A DNA stretch of 64,000 nt from Hippasteria phrygiana (taxonomy: Eukaryota; Echinodermata; Asteroidea; Valvatida; Goniasteridae): assembly GCA_037893225.1 (NCBI GenBank), contig JAZGUH010000529.1, positions 434,001 through 498,000 of the forward strand, written 5' to 3'. The notes below the pieces were generated by a model. The model saw nothing but the letters and a program-made list of their open reading frames with translations, was not told where the DNA came from and did no database searches. Made by a program: the position numbers and the translations under genes. Below, piece after piece: positions 32,818 through 45,508 of this stretch. Within the stretch, counting starts at the first letter, position 1; every line of letters begins with the position of its first letter.

Positions 32818-34450
32818 GAAATAGGGTGTTGGTAAAAGTCGGAGGTGGTCGGAGCTAGCCGGAGCTAGCCGGAGCTAGCTTTATACACGATTTATACGAT
32901 GTTTTCAAGTCTTAAAAATTGTTACCTGTTAATAATATTATACTTCCGTACTTTCTACAAACAAAAAAATGACTATTTTTATCTGCCATTTCAAAGTTGT
33001 CATTCCTCGACCTCCGGGTTTCACCGATTTAATGGTTGTAATCGTACGTACAATGTACATACGTACGTACGTACGTACGGCACTGCTGCACGGCCGACGT
33101 TCGTATAGTAGTGCGCCCTCGCATGACTAGTTTTGGCTATTCTATTTACTACGGAGGGGCCTATATGACATCACAAAGCTAATGAAACCAGTTTGTGTAT
33201 ACACCTCTAGTTTTATGCCGCTCATAAACTTATCCTACCGTGGAACGACCATTAATGAAGGAAACAACTATTGTGAAACTTATTTTACTTGGAACAATGG
33301 CAATCACAATTTTGAAGAATAAAAAGTTACCGGTACACTGGTGCATCATAAAATTGTGAGAAAAAGTACAACTGACGCTCCATTTGGTGAGACGGAGGTT
33401 GATATAAAATATTTGGTAGAGCTCTGAACAAGATGTAAACGTGGGAACATTGCGTTCTGGTCAAAATTATTGTTCACAGTTCTGTGTTAGGAGGAAATAA
33501 GGCGCTAATATTTCCCGCAGAAAAGTACAAAAAGTACATGTGACGCTCCGTTTTGTATATTTTAGCGTCCAAATAGTGAGCCGGAGGTTGATATAAAATA
33601 TTTGTTACATCTCTGAAAACCATATAAACCTGGGAAATGATACTTTGTACACATGGGAACATTGCGTTCTGGTCAAAATTATTGTGCACAGTTCAAATCA
33701 AGCGCTAATATTGCCCGCAGAAAAGTTCAAAAAGTAAATCTGACTCCGTTTTCAATTATTTTCGCGTCCAAATAGTGAGCCAGAGGTTCACATAACATAT
33801 TTGTTACAGCTCTGAAAACCATATAAACCTGGGAAATGATACTTTGTACATGTGGGAACATTGCGTTCTGGTCAAAATGATTGTTCAAAGTTCTGTGTTA
33901 AGAGGACGTCAGGCGGTAATATTGCCCGCAGAAAAGTACAAAAAGTATATAGATCTGACGCTCCGTTTTGCATCCAAATAGTGAGCCGGAGGTTGTTATT
34001 TGTTAGAGCTCGGAAGACCATTGGCTTTCACACGCACCAGTACTTTGCATACCGTAAAGACACCGAGTGTCGTTTTGTTTTCTTTAGTGTTGAGTGGCCT
34101 GCAAAGCGATCTTTGGAACGGAAGATTATGTTCCCACCCTCTATATAGTTTTGACGTACAAAACTAATAATGGGCGAACCCCCCCCCTCTTAACAAGATT
34201 ATTCAAACGTATTGCATTTGGCAAGTTTTGGCAAAATCCAAGACCTATATAGGTATATATCGGTAAGTTGACCCATTTTGAGCATCCTATTGCAATATCT
34301 GGTTGAAACAAAAATAAAAGAATTATGGTGATGGATGGGCCTTGTATTGTTGGTTGTGTGCTTTTTCCTCCCCCCCCCCCACCCCCCCCCCCCCCCCCAC
34401 CCCCTCAACCCTGACGAGAAATCCACTTGGTTTGATAACGTCCTCCAGGG

Positions 34451-34669
34451 TTGGAGTTTTATTGTAACTTTGTTTTACACCGTTTATGTAACCCGTGCAC
34501 ACGGCAACTTTTATTTCAAGTCTTTGTTTCAACATTGCAATTATATAAACCTTTACATAAGGGTATATATGAGGCACCGGCTGAGTCTATAGGGACAAAT
34601 TACGAGACCCTTGGCCGTGAGGACTACGACAGATTCTTCATCCTGCTGGCAAAGATTGCAAGATTGTAA
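34451..34669 (+). other. Conserved 72-codon open frame in left foldback arm
   Basis: This open frame ends ETLGREDYDRFFILLAKIAR and is repeated, with one or two changes, in the right arm at 35630-35848 on the other strand. Its conservation may only reflect the high identity between the arms. I do not recognise a domain. It could be a remnant of a transposase or captured exon. Confidence 0.2.
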
Positions 34670-35389
34670 CTGCTGACCAAAATGGAGGCATCCAGATCAC
34701 ACATCGAACTTGAAACACAACTTCAGTTTCTACAGCTGTATTGTAAATTTGAACATAGATTGTGAAAGCCAATGACCCTTAAATGTATATTACAAGAGCG
34801 AAATTATTGGAGGGACACTGCTAGACATTGTGTAACATCTCTATGTTACACAACTGGAAACTTTTACTTAGGCCTAGTGCCAAGTAAAAAAAACACCAGT
34901 TCCTTTTTTAAGCCGCATCCTTGTTTTATTTGTTATTTTTCCCTCTGAAAAGGCTAGATTTCCCATGTACATGTATTTCACTTTATCTTGTCACTATTAT
35001 TTCTGTGATCGATTTTATTTCCCGATATTTTAGACTTCTACAAAACCAGCAAGGGAGGTAGTTCACTCTCTTTTAACTCTATTTTTATTTTGTCCCGCCA
35101 AACACCACTGTAGCGCGGTACCGTTGTTCATGCTGGCACTGTGGCAGGCCCGTCACCAGCTCCAGGCATAAGGGGGCCACAGTGCTTGATAGGGGGCCAC
35201 ATCACAAGAAAAGAAAAAACGTTTCACATTCTATCACACGCTACTTATTTTATCTCACTGTATAGGGCGTAACTATAAAGATTTGGTGTTCTTTTCAACA
35301 TTAAAGGTGATTGACATTGAGATTGAGGGTCATTGGCTTTCACATACACCAGTACTATGCATACCGTAGAGACACCGAGTGCAAATTTT

Positions 35390-35452
35390 CCGATAAGACG
35401 TCTGCCCTAGTAAGCAGGAAATCGTGGGTTCGAGTCCCGCCCGAGTAAAGCC
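35390..35452 (+). repeat. tRNA 3'-half-like fragment in the foldback spacer
   Basis: The sequence ctgccctagtaagcag can fold as an anticodon-type arm. It is followed by gtgggttcgagtcccgcc, a T-arm with a GGTTCGAGTCC B-box. No D-arm or A-box is present upstream, and there is no full acceptor stem. It is therefore more like a SINE head fragment or tRNA pseudogene than a functional tRNA. Confidence 0.45.
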
Positions 35453-37637
35453 TGTGATTTTTTTTCCCACACAGGCTTTCGGGAAGCACCGAGTATACAA
35501 GTTTCATACATTACGTCGGGACAGAACAAAAAGAGAAAATCTCTGTTCTAATTTACAATACAGCTGTAGAAACTGAAGTTGTGTTTCAAGTTCGATGTGT
35601 GATCTGGATGCCTCCATTTTGGTCAGCAGTTACAATCTTGCAATCTTTGCCAGCAGGATGAAGAATCTGTCGTAGTCCTCACGGCCAAGGGTCTCGTAAT
35701 TTGTCCCTATAGACTCAGTCGGTGCCTCATATATACCCTTATGTAAAGGTTTATATAATTGCAATGTTGAAACAAAGACTTGAAATAAAAGTTGCTGTGT
35801 GCACGGGTTACATAAACGGTGTAAAACAAAGTTACAATAAAACTCCAACCCTGGAGGACGTTATCAAACCAAGTGGATTTCTCGTCAGGGTTGAGGGGGT
35901 GGGGGGGGGGGGGAGGAAAAAGCACACAACCAACAATACAAGGCCCATCCATCACCATAATTCTTTTATTTTTGTTTCAACCAGATATTGCAATAGGATG
36001 CTCAAAATGGGTCAACTTACCGATATATACCTATATAGGTCTTGGATTTTGCCAAAACTTGCCAAATGCAATACGTTTGAATAATCTTGTTAAGGGGGGG
36101 GGGGGGGGGGGGGAGGGGGGGGGTTCGCCCATTATTAGTTTTGTACGTCAAAACTATATAGAGGGTGGGAACATAATCTTCCGTTCCAAAGATCGCTTTG
36201 CAGGCCACTCAACACTAAAGAAAACAAAACGACACTCGGTGTCTTTACGGTATGCAAAGTACTGGTGCGTGTGAAAGCCAATGGTCTTCCGAGCTCTAAC
36301 AAATAACCTCCGGCTCACTATTTGGACGCGAAAATAATGCAAAACGGAGCGTCAGATGTACTTTTTGTACTTTTCTGCGGGCAATATTAGCGCCTTATTT
36401 CCTCTATATAACACAGAACTGTGATAAAATCATTGTGACCAGAACGCAATGTTCCCACATGTACAAAGTATCATTTCCCGGGTTTATATGGTTTTCAGAG
36501 ATGTAACAAATATTTTATATCAACCTCCGGCTCACTATTTGGACGCGAAAATATTGAAAAACGGAGCGCCAGTTGTACTTTTCGGCCGGCAATATATAGC
36601 AAGTTCCTCTTAACACAGAAGTGTGAACAATGATTTTGACCAGAACACAATGTTCCTACATGTACAAAGCATCATTTCCCAGGTTTATATGGTTTTCAGA
36701 GCTGTAACAAATATTTTACATCAACCTCCGGCTCACTATTTGGACGCGAAAATAATGCAAAACGGAGCGTCAGATGTACTTTTTTGTACTTTTCTGCGGG
36801 CAATATTAGCGCCTTATTTCCTCCTAACACAGAACTGTGAATAATCATTTTGACCAGAACGCAATGTTCCCACGTAATACAAAATATTATTTTCAAGGTT
36901 TATATCTTTTTCAGAGCTCTACCAAACATTTTGTATCAGCCTCCGTCTCACCAAATGGAGCGTCAGTTGTACTTTTTCTCACAATTTTATGATGCACCAG
37001 TGTACCGGTAACTTTTTCTTCTTCAAAATTGTGATTGCCATTGTTCCAAGTAAAATAAGTTTCACAATAATTGTTTCCTTCATTAACGGTCGTTCCACGG
37101 TAGCATAAGTTTATGAGCGGCATAAAACTAGAGGTGTATACACAAACTGGTTTCATTAGCTTTGTGATGTCATATAAACCCCTCCGTAGTAAATAGAATA
37201 GCCAAAACTAGTCATGCGAGGGCGCACTACTATATGAACGTCGGCCGTGCTCGCGTGCAGCAGTGCCGTACGTACGTACGTACGTACATTGTACGTACGA
37301 TTACAACCATTAAATCGGTGAAACCCGGAGGTCGAGGAATGACAACTTTGAAATGGCAGATAAATAGTCATTTTTTTGTTAGTAGAAAGTACGGAAGTAT
37401 AATATTATTAACAGGTAACCATTTTTAAGACTTGAAAACGTCATATAAATCGTGTATAAAGCTACCTCCGGGTAGCTCCGGCTAGCTCCGACCACCTCCG
37501 ACTTTTACCAACACCCCTAGAAATTAATAAGGCATGAATATAGAAAGATTTTGAGAAAATGCGAGTTTAAAGCATTTGTGTCATAATCTGCACTCCAATT
37601 TGTGTACAAAATAATCACACTTTACTCTGCATTAAAC

Positions 37638-39385
37638 TAGTCCGAGTAACTTGGACCCTTTATCGCCTTTTTTAACATTTAACTATCTGGCGATAGTAGG
37701 GTCCAAGGCGATTGTGCGATAGAGAATGGCTTCTAATTCAATCCAAACACAAACTTCAAAATTCAACCTTACAACGGCCACCAAAATAATAGATACGCCA
37801 CCACCTGAACAAGTGGAGTTCCATGATCAGATGAATGTACCAAGGTTTACTTAACATCTAAATAAAAAGTGAAATTTTACCGTTTAATTCCCAGAGACCC
37901 CCGCAGAACATGTCTTTTCGCTTTTTTGGAGTTCAAATAGTGACTTCTCGACCTTGCATGACGTACGTCACCCTGATGTGCAGCGCCCGCATATGTACCG
38001 CGTGAGTGGTAAAACGGTCGCGGTACGTGTTCGTGTGTAAATACATGTATTGATTCGAGGTTGCACGCGCGTCATGGGGTAGGGAATTCTTCACGAAACA
38101 GTCGCCGGCATAAACAGGTTGTCGCGCGGTGCATGCTAGTCTTGGTTCCAAGACGTCCTTAGCGCGGTGCGACGTACAGCGCGCACGGCAGCGCCCTCTA
38201 GCTACACCATATGGAAACGTTGTCTCATCCGCTCCGTGCGGCCTGCGTACATAGGGAAAATTAGCATTTTTTCATGAAAAAGTGATTTTATAAAAAAGTG
38301 CTTTCATTGCTAGTATTGGGCCGCCCGGGAGTCACAAGAACAACTATTCATCAAATCCAAAACCTAGAAATAATACCAGTCAGTTCCTCAGTTTCGTCGG
38401 AAAAAACATAGTAAGTCTGCAAGATGTCCTCGTTTTTACGTGGGAGAGTTGGCAAAACAGCGAGTTTCTTCGTACATGACCCGCTTTCGCAAGCCCTCAC
38501 TCGTTTCACCGTGACCAGGCTGCGCTTCGGGCCTAGCGGTTTATGAATATGCTGATTGTTAGCTTTCTTGTGATATAAAACCTATTTTGATTGGTTAAAT
38601 AATTTCGTCGGAAGAAAGCCTTTTAAAAAGACTGTCCATTAACAGCTAGCGTCTGAAATGACCTTTCGTCTAAAGGTCCCGGATGCACAAGCGCGCAAAG
38701 CTTCATTTGTGACGTCATAAATTATTACTCGGTGTCTTTCTTCGTCAAATGCTACAATTCTACAATATCTAATATAGTTTTTAATAATTATTAATATGTA
38801 AGACTATTTGTCAAGCTATTATTTTAAGTTTTGGGATTAATTTAAAGTGATATTTTACAATTAAAGCTGATTTTCCGTCCTATTTATTGGATCGTACCAT
38901 TAAAACTCGTAGGGGGTTGGGAACTGTACAGGCCGCGCGCGCCAAATTTCAACTACATCCACGTACGTTAGTGACTTCTGCTTCTGCGTACGCGTTATTC
39001 AGTGGTTACATTGGTGTTTTGATCAGAAGAGTAAAGCATTAAAATACATGGAACTACACAACAATTTGTTACTGTTGTATGCTTACACTATGCCTGTCCC
39101 CTCATTGTGCCATTGTATCTTTACCCATTCCCACAATGGAACTACCCTGCACTGCAGGTCAGTGGCCCGCAACCTTGTGTACACATCGCTCCACAGAGCG
39201 CGCGTGTGGTCAATTCTTTTATAAGACAAAACCGGGTAAACGTTTCCATATACAAACACATGCTTTGGCGTGTGTATGTGTAGCGAGAGGGCGCTGTCGG
39301 CCGGCCGTGCGCGCTATATGTCGCACCACTTAAAACGTCTTGGAACCTAGACTAGGTGCATGCGGGTCCAAGTTACTCGGACTAG
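37638..39385. mobile_element. 1.75-kb inverted-repeat element with an 8-bp target duplication
   Basis: Terminal inverted repeats TAGTCCGAGTAACTTGGACC and GGTCCAAGTTACTCGGACTA lie inside the direct repeat CATTAAAC (37630-37637 and 39386-39393). The interior is GC-variable with gcgcgc-rich parts and no transposase. An 8-bp duplication fits hAT or P-type elements; the rest of the evidence does not decide. Confidence 0.7.
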
Positions 39386-39393
39386 CATTAAAC

Positions 39394-39967
39394 GTACACA
39401 TTTCAGGGACCAAAAAATCCCCGCTTTAAATCAATTTTCCTTTGCTTTGCAAAATCCGATGGAATCCGAACTTCTCTTCAAAACCACATAAATACCAAAT
39501 GTACAACATTTATTTGAAAAATTTATTAACCTCCTATTAAAAACATAGTACAATACTTCTGCTGAACAAGGCCTAAGTTATTCAGCTATTCCAATTCAGC
39601 GAATTCTAACATGGATGTGCCACCCGGAAGAGAAACTCAAGAAATTCCAAAAAGTCGTTTATATGCCCATGGGGGAAGGATCACGTTATAATTTGGCCTA
39701 CTTTACCTGAAAATCTTCATTCATAACAAGACACGACGAGAAGTCAAAACCAAAGCACTCCTTCACACACATCACATGTGGCATCTGAGCTGTTTGCCGC
39801 CCTCACGCGCTATGAATTTGCCAATTTACAGGGGCGGATCCATGGTTTTCGGAAGGGGGAGGGGCAACCTTCGAGGGCAAAACCTAAAAAAATGGTAAGC
39901 CTAAAAGGAAGGCGTAATGTCATTACTCGTTATATTTAATAATTTTAAGACTTTTGTTGCGGGGAAA
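39394..39967. other. Non-coding stretch left of the Polinton
   Basis: No gene supported. A dispersed-repeat word (aggggcggatccatgg) occurs at 39830. No Polinton terminal repeat was recognised here. Confidence 0.4.
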
Positions 39968-40415
39968 AAATCAGGGAGAATTAACTTTAATAATACTCCC
40001 ACCAAAAGCGGCCAGGAATAGCAAAATCGTCTCAAGTTTCATTTGCGTTCAGAAGAATATAGCATAAAAACTTGGCACAACCTTTAATTTTGTGACTTTA
40101 GTCAGGAAATTTTCATGCAATATGGGGGGGGGGGAGCTTATAAATACCCGATTGAAAGAAGGGCCCAAGTTACTGCTAAACACCTCGGGCTATATATTAC
40201 ACTTTTGATGTATATTTATGTGTGTGACTTTTTTTCTTGGCACAATGTAGTCACTCAAAGCATGGAGCTAAAAGTGTTCACATAGTATGCTTCATTTCTG
40301 CCTTAATTCTTACGGATTTTACTGACATGAATCTTAAAATATCAGCAGGTTGTGCCACGTTTAGATAGTTGTTATATTGGAGGGTTGTTAGTTATTTTCC
40401 AAGATTTTGCTGTTC
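39968..40415. repeat. MITE, family C copy 2, abutting the Polinton
   Basis: The left part ttaactttaataatactccc...caggaatagcaaaatcg and the right part ttattttccaagattttgctgttcc correspond to the two inverted ends of the MITE at 9132-9495. Its right edge lies about 20 bp before the first readable polymerase codons, so this element sits at the truncated left margin of the Polinton. Confidence 0.45.
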
Positions 40416-40437
40416 CTGATCAAAATCGCGTCTTAAA

Positions 40438-43400
40438 CGAGAGTGATATACAAACTACGCTCAGATGACAATTTGAAACGAAACTGTCTGCGATAGATAA
40501 ATACACGAATGAAGGAAGTGGTTGGACTATAGATAAAATACTTGCGTTTTACATCAACATAAATAGAGTTAACCCTTTGGTGGCGCTTCTTACGTAGCAC
40601 TACCTGAATTTATCGATAGTAAACACGCAACCATCAACATCAAAAACGAAGATCAAGAGTGTATAAGATGGTGCATAAGAGCAGCTTTGGGAATATATAC
40701 TGATAAGGTTAAAAACAAAATAGAAACAAATCCAAATTACAAATTTAACGGAAATAGAACTTCTGTTTATAAAACTGATGATGGATTAAATTTTAAAGAT
40801 GTAGACTTCCCCACACCCATACATCAGGTACCTAGAATAGAAAAGAACGGTCTAAGTATAAACGTGTTTGGATACGAAGACTCGATATATCCATTATACT
40901 TGTCTAAAAACCTAGATGCTCTAACTTGCATTAATTTGCTGTTGTTTGACGGTCATTATTGTTTGATAAGCAACTTGCCTAGATTATTGTCTAGCGTTAC
41001 AAAGAGCCAACATCGTAAACATTTTTGTTTGAGATGTTTATCACATTTTAATTCATCAGAAAAGTTGGAATTACACGAGATGCATTGCGGCGGAATAGAC
41101 ACAAATCCATCTATCGCCATAATGCCCGAGCCTGATAAAAATATTCTTAAATTTAAAAACTTTAAAAATTTACAAGACGCACCCTATGTCATATACGCGG
41201 ACTTTGAATCAATATTAGAAAAAACAACCGCCTCTGCTAGCGAAGAGAGTGCCACAATTAGAACTCACATTCACAGAGCCTGCGGTTATTCGTACGTTGT
41301 AGTTAGATGCGATGGACGTAAAATGAAACGAAAGACTTATAGAGGTAGACACGCTGTAGACAATTTTATAACCTCGTTGAAAGAACTCGATTCTAAAATT
41401 AATATCTTACTTGATAAGGTCGAACCGATGATATATACGCTAAAAGAAGAAAAAATTCACCTAAATTCTAACGAGTGCTGGATTTGCGAAAAACCAATTT
41501 ATCCAAATTACTCGTGTAATTGCCAGTGCGACGAGCCTGAAGAACCCTTTTTAGATGATTCCGAAGAAGAAGAAGAATACTCATAAACGCCAAGGGGTAC
41601 ACCGAGTTAAAATGTATGACTTGTTGCAAGAAAATTAACAAACTTAGAAAAGTAAGAGATCATTGTCACACTACGGGCAAATATCGAGGCGCTGCGCATG
41701 CTTACTGTAATCTTAAATTACGAATAGAATCTTATAGTACACTAATACCAATTCACAATTTGGAGGGTTATTACGACGCGCATTAATTATGCAGGGTATT
41801 TCTAAGTATAAAGAAGGCATCGGATGCATACCAAAAAATTCAGAAAAATACATTTCATTTTCGGTCGGTCAATATAGATTTATCGACTCGCTTCATTTTA
41901 TGTCTAGTACTCTTGACAATTTGGTGAAGAGTTGTCCGAGATAATCTTTTAGTTTACTCTTGAAACATTTTGGCGAAGAGAATGCGGACATCTTATTACA
42001 AAAGGGTGTTTATCCGTACGAGTATATGGACAGTCACGAAAAATATAAAGAGACTAGTCTACCGCCCAAGGAATGTTTTTATAGCGCTCTAAAGGACAAA
42101 CACGTGTCTAACGAAAGCTACGAAAGAGCGCAACGAGTATGGGAAAAATTTAACATTAAAAACTTGGGTGAATATCACAACTTGTACGACTAGCTGGAGT
42201 ATTTGAGAATTTTAGGCAAATGTGTAGAACAAACTACAAGTTGGACCCCGCCAACTACTTCACAGCACCCGGTCTAAGTTGGGACGCTCTATTGAGACAC
42301 ACGAAAATTGAATTAGGACTTTTGACCGATATAGATCAACACCTATTTTTTGAAAAGGCGAAAAGAGGAGGGGTATCGAGCGTTGGAAGCGCAAGATACC
42401 ACAAGGCGAATAACGAGTATCTAAACGACTACAGTCTGGATAAACCAGACTCTTATATTCTCTTTCTCGACGCCAACAACCTCTAGGGATGGGCCATGAG
42501 TCAACCACTACCATACGGAGAATTTAATTGGGTCACCGCGAGTCAATTTACCCACGATTGAATCATGTCGTGAAAAGACGTTTCTAAAACGGGGTATATG
42601 TTTGAGGTAGATCTAGAATACCCCTCTTGTTTACACGACTTACACAACGACTATCCGTTAGCGCCGGATAATATAGTCATACCGGAAGAATGGTTATCGG
42701 AATATCAACTACACTTGGTGAATTCGATAGGATCTAGCGCTAATGCGTCGAAATTGACGGGTACGCTACATACTAAAGAAAAATATGTATTACACTATGT
42801 CAATTTGAAACAATACCTTAGATTAGGTCTAAAACTAACTAAAGTACATCGAGCTCTACAATTTAAACAAAAACCTTGGATGAAATCGTACATCGATAAA
42901 AACACCCAACTAAGAACGAAAGCAAAGACAGATTTTGAAAAGGATTTCTTTAAGTTGATGAACAACTCAGTATTTGGCAAAAGGATGGAAAATGTCAGAA
43001 ATAGAATAGATGGAGTTTTATTGCGAGACGATCAAGTAGAGGAATACGAAAAAATAGTTTCTAAACCAAGCTACAAGTCTACTATAGCGTTTAAAGAATG
43101 TAGTTTATCATTTGTAAAATCGTATCGAACTAACTAAAGTCCGCCTAGACAAACCGATTTACTGCGGCGTTAGTATATTGGATTTATCAAAAAATCTAAT
43201 GTACGACTTTTATTACAACGTATTAAAAAAGAAGTATAGCGATAAAGTAAGATTGATGTATACAGACACAGATTCGCTGCTTTTGATTATACGAAAGACG
43301 TTTATCTCGATATGGAAAAACAGTCCGACTTGTACGATTTTAGCAACTACGATAAAAGCCACTTTTTATACGACGAGACTAACAAGAAAGTCATCGGTAA

Positions 43401-43740
43401 ATTTAAAGACGAATGCGGAGGAAAAGTTATATAAGCGAAGCTACATGCATTAGATCAAAGATGTACTCGATTTTATACGGGGAACACGATATTATAAAGA
43501 AGGCCAAAAGGCGTAAAAAAAACGGTTATAGACAACGATCTAACTTACGAAAATTATAACAATTGTGTTTTAGCCGCAGAATGCTATTCAAACAATATGA
43601 TAAAAATTGGGTCCAAACATCACATGATATACACAGAGTCTCAAGTCAAGCAATCATTAAATCCTTTAGATACGAAGAGATATACTTTACCAGATGGTGT
43701 TAATACTCTGGCGTATGGTCACCGTTCTATAGACTCGTAG
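40438..43740 (+). pseudogene. Protein-primed DNA polymerase B (Polinton type), broken
   Basis: It would copy the element's linear DNA from a protein primer. Seen in order: an N-terminal GSGWTIDKI block (about 40515); the finger-like CLRCLSHFNSSEKLELHE (41030); the exonuclease I motif YADFES (41194-41211); VRDHCHTTGKYRGAAH (41660); YPYEYMDS (42014); the palm motif A DANNL followed by a stop in place of the usual Tyr (42468-42486); NNSVFG of motif B (42961); motif C YTDTDS (43259-43276); and a C-terminal block ending at the TAG at 43738-43740. At least six frameshifts (near 40585, 41575, 41785, 41940, 43135, 43290) and several in-frame stops (42484, 42559, 42571) inactivate it. A short deletion near 42190 removes the exonuclease III region. 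The 5' start is lost. It overlaps the minus-strand gene at 43727 tail to tail by 14 bp. Confidence 0.92.
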
Positions 43741-45508
43741 AACAAGAATTTTTATAAATATCTACTCGAAAAATAACAGTCTTATTTTAGGGCTGTGCGT
43801 TCATCGGTAATTTTGGATCCGGGTACCCGAACGCCACACTGGTTCGGTTCTCGGGTACCCGAAAGTAGACCGTTAAAAAAAACAAAAAAACAGTCTAATC
43901 ATAGAGCAAGCTTTGTAATGTCCTTGTGTGCACCGTGCGGCCGCTAAAAGGCCCCTGCAAAAATAGTTTTGCTTCCGGTTACCCGATCTACCCTAATTTT
44001 ACGGCCGCGACCCTAAATTTTTTATCGGCATGTAAAAACAATATTTAAAAATCAATAAAAAAAATAATCCTGTTCCATTTTCCGCCTTCACAAAACGCCT
44101 CTCAACAACATATTTCCGTCAGAAACGCTTGTAATTTGTTTGCCTACTTGCATTCGCTATTTTTTGTGAAGAAACCTTGTTGTTTTTACAAGTGCCAAAG
44201 AAGGCATGATGGAAATGCGGCAAACAGTCTATGCATGCACTGCAGTTAGATCTGACCATGGAGGAAGGAACAGTGTTCCTTCCTCCATGATCTGACATCG
44301 TAATCATGCCAAATAAACATCGATGGAGAAAGAATATCTCTGCAAGTTAAATTAATTCACAGAACTTGATCTCTCTTGTCTGTAAGTATTTTCCGTGAGG
44401 TATTTGAGGTTGTACCGCTAATACGGTACTTGAAGTGATTAGTGCAGCGTGTTTCCCCGACATTTCCTGCCGCAACACGAGGTTCGTCGCCAGCCTGCAT
44501 CATGTACGCTTACCGCACGACAAACGGACAGTGTTGGCCAGTTTCCCGTCTTTGCTGGCGTTGTATGTGCATAGTGTGGTGTGTATATGCACAACCTAAA
44601 TTCTCCATTATTTTTTAAGAATTATCGACCGTAAATATTTTTGACATTAATTAAGGCAAGTTTTTGTCACTTTTTGTGGCCATTTTTTTTATATTTTTCG
44701 TAGCTTTCGTTTTGACCTAAAAAAGAAAGATTTACTTTCTGCACGTGCGTACAGCAAGCCGGCCGTGGATCTGACTTGATTCCACGTCAATTGACTTACG
44801 AGAAAATTGAAATTAAATGCAGTATAAAAGTAGATGTTTCAACAAATGCCTGAAATTTGACACCGATGTCGCAATCGTTCCAGGCTTGGTATAATCCTGC
44901 AATGTTTATATGACTAGGCCTACTTACGAGTTACGATGTCGGTATTTCGAAGGAGCCCCGACAGAGCCGCACGTGCACTGCACACAGGGAGCGAGTGCCG
45001 TGTGCTGATTGGACGGCACGTGTGCGAGGTGGACTAGCTGAACTGCGTGATTGGTCTACTATGGCTCTTCATGGACTTATTGGTTGTTCGGCGCCGGCCA
45101 GATATCACAACGTTCGTAAATAGCCTGTGATTGGGCGACTGCACGGAACGTGCCACTATCTTCTTGGTAAAAAAAAGGTAAAGCCTTGTCCAAAGCGATT
45201 TTATACTTGGGCGGTTCTTCTGTCGCAGGGACGGCGCTTTCAAAAATATCCAGCACAAGAACAAAAATGGGGGGTCATGTAGTGTAACCGCCTTATTAAG
45301 GCAAAGTTACGATCTTGGCTTTGTGTTTATTACTGATTTCAATTATTTCAGGGACACCAGGACCTTTGAAGTTGAACATTAATTATGTTAAATTTGACCT
45401 ATTATAAGACATTCTCCATTGAAGACGTTTTAACAGCTGCAGTCATCACCTGTCGTCCAGTCTCTATAAAAATATCTTTTAGAAGGTTCAGATATTTAAA
45501 AAAGACCT

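Larger units (their letters stand above)
32823..37516. mobile_element. 4.7-kb foldback element with about 1.9-kb inverted arms and 8-bp target duplication
   Basis: The ends GGGTGTTGGTAAAAGTCGG and the inverted CCGACTTTTACCAACACCC are flanked by CTAGAAAT at 32815-32822 and 37517-37524. The left arm (to about 34760) and right arm (from about 35545) match in inverted orientation along their length. Inner-arm mismatches are rare, e.g. one base in the stretch ending ggctgagtctat/atagactcagtc. Each arm contains about four ~200-bp degenerate tandem units with ccggaggttgatataaaata and gggaacattgcgttctgg. No transposase is seen in the 0.8-kb spacer. Long arms with internal tandem repeats recall Foldback/Galileo-type P-superfamily elements; an 8-bp duplication also fits P or hAT. 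Confidence 0.8.

Noticed and set aside
35390..35452. A functional tRNA gene
   Set aside because: Only the anticodon-like and T-arm parts are seen; the D-arm, A-box and acceptor stem are missing.
34199..36274. Gly-rich and Pro-rich open frames on both strands
   Set aside because: They are caused by G and C homopolymer runs in the foldback arms.
39600..39850. Left part of the Polinton beyond the MITE at 39968
   Set aside because: No polymerase N-terminus, terminal repeat or other Polinton gene could be read there.
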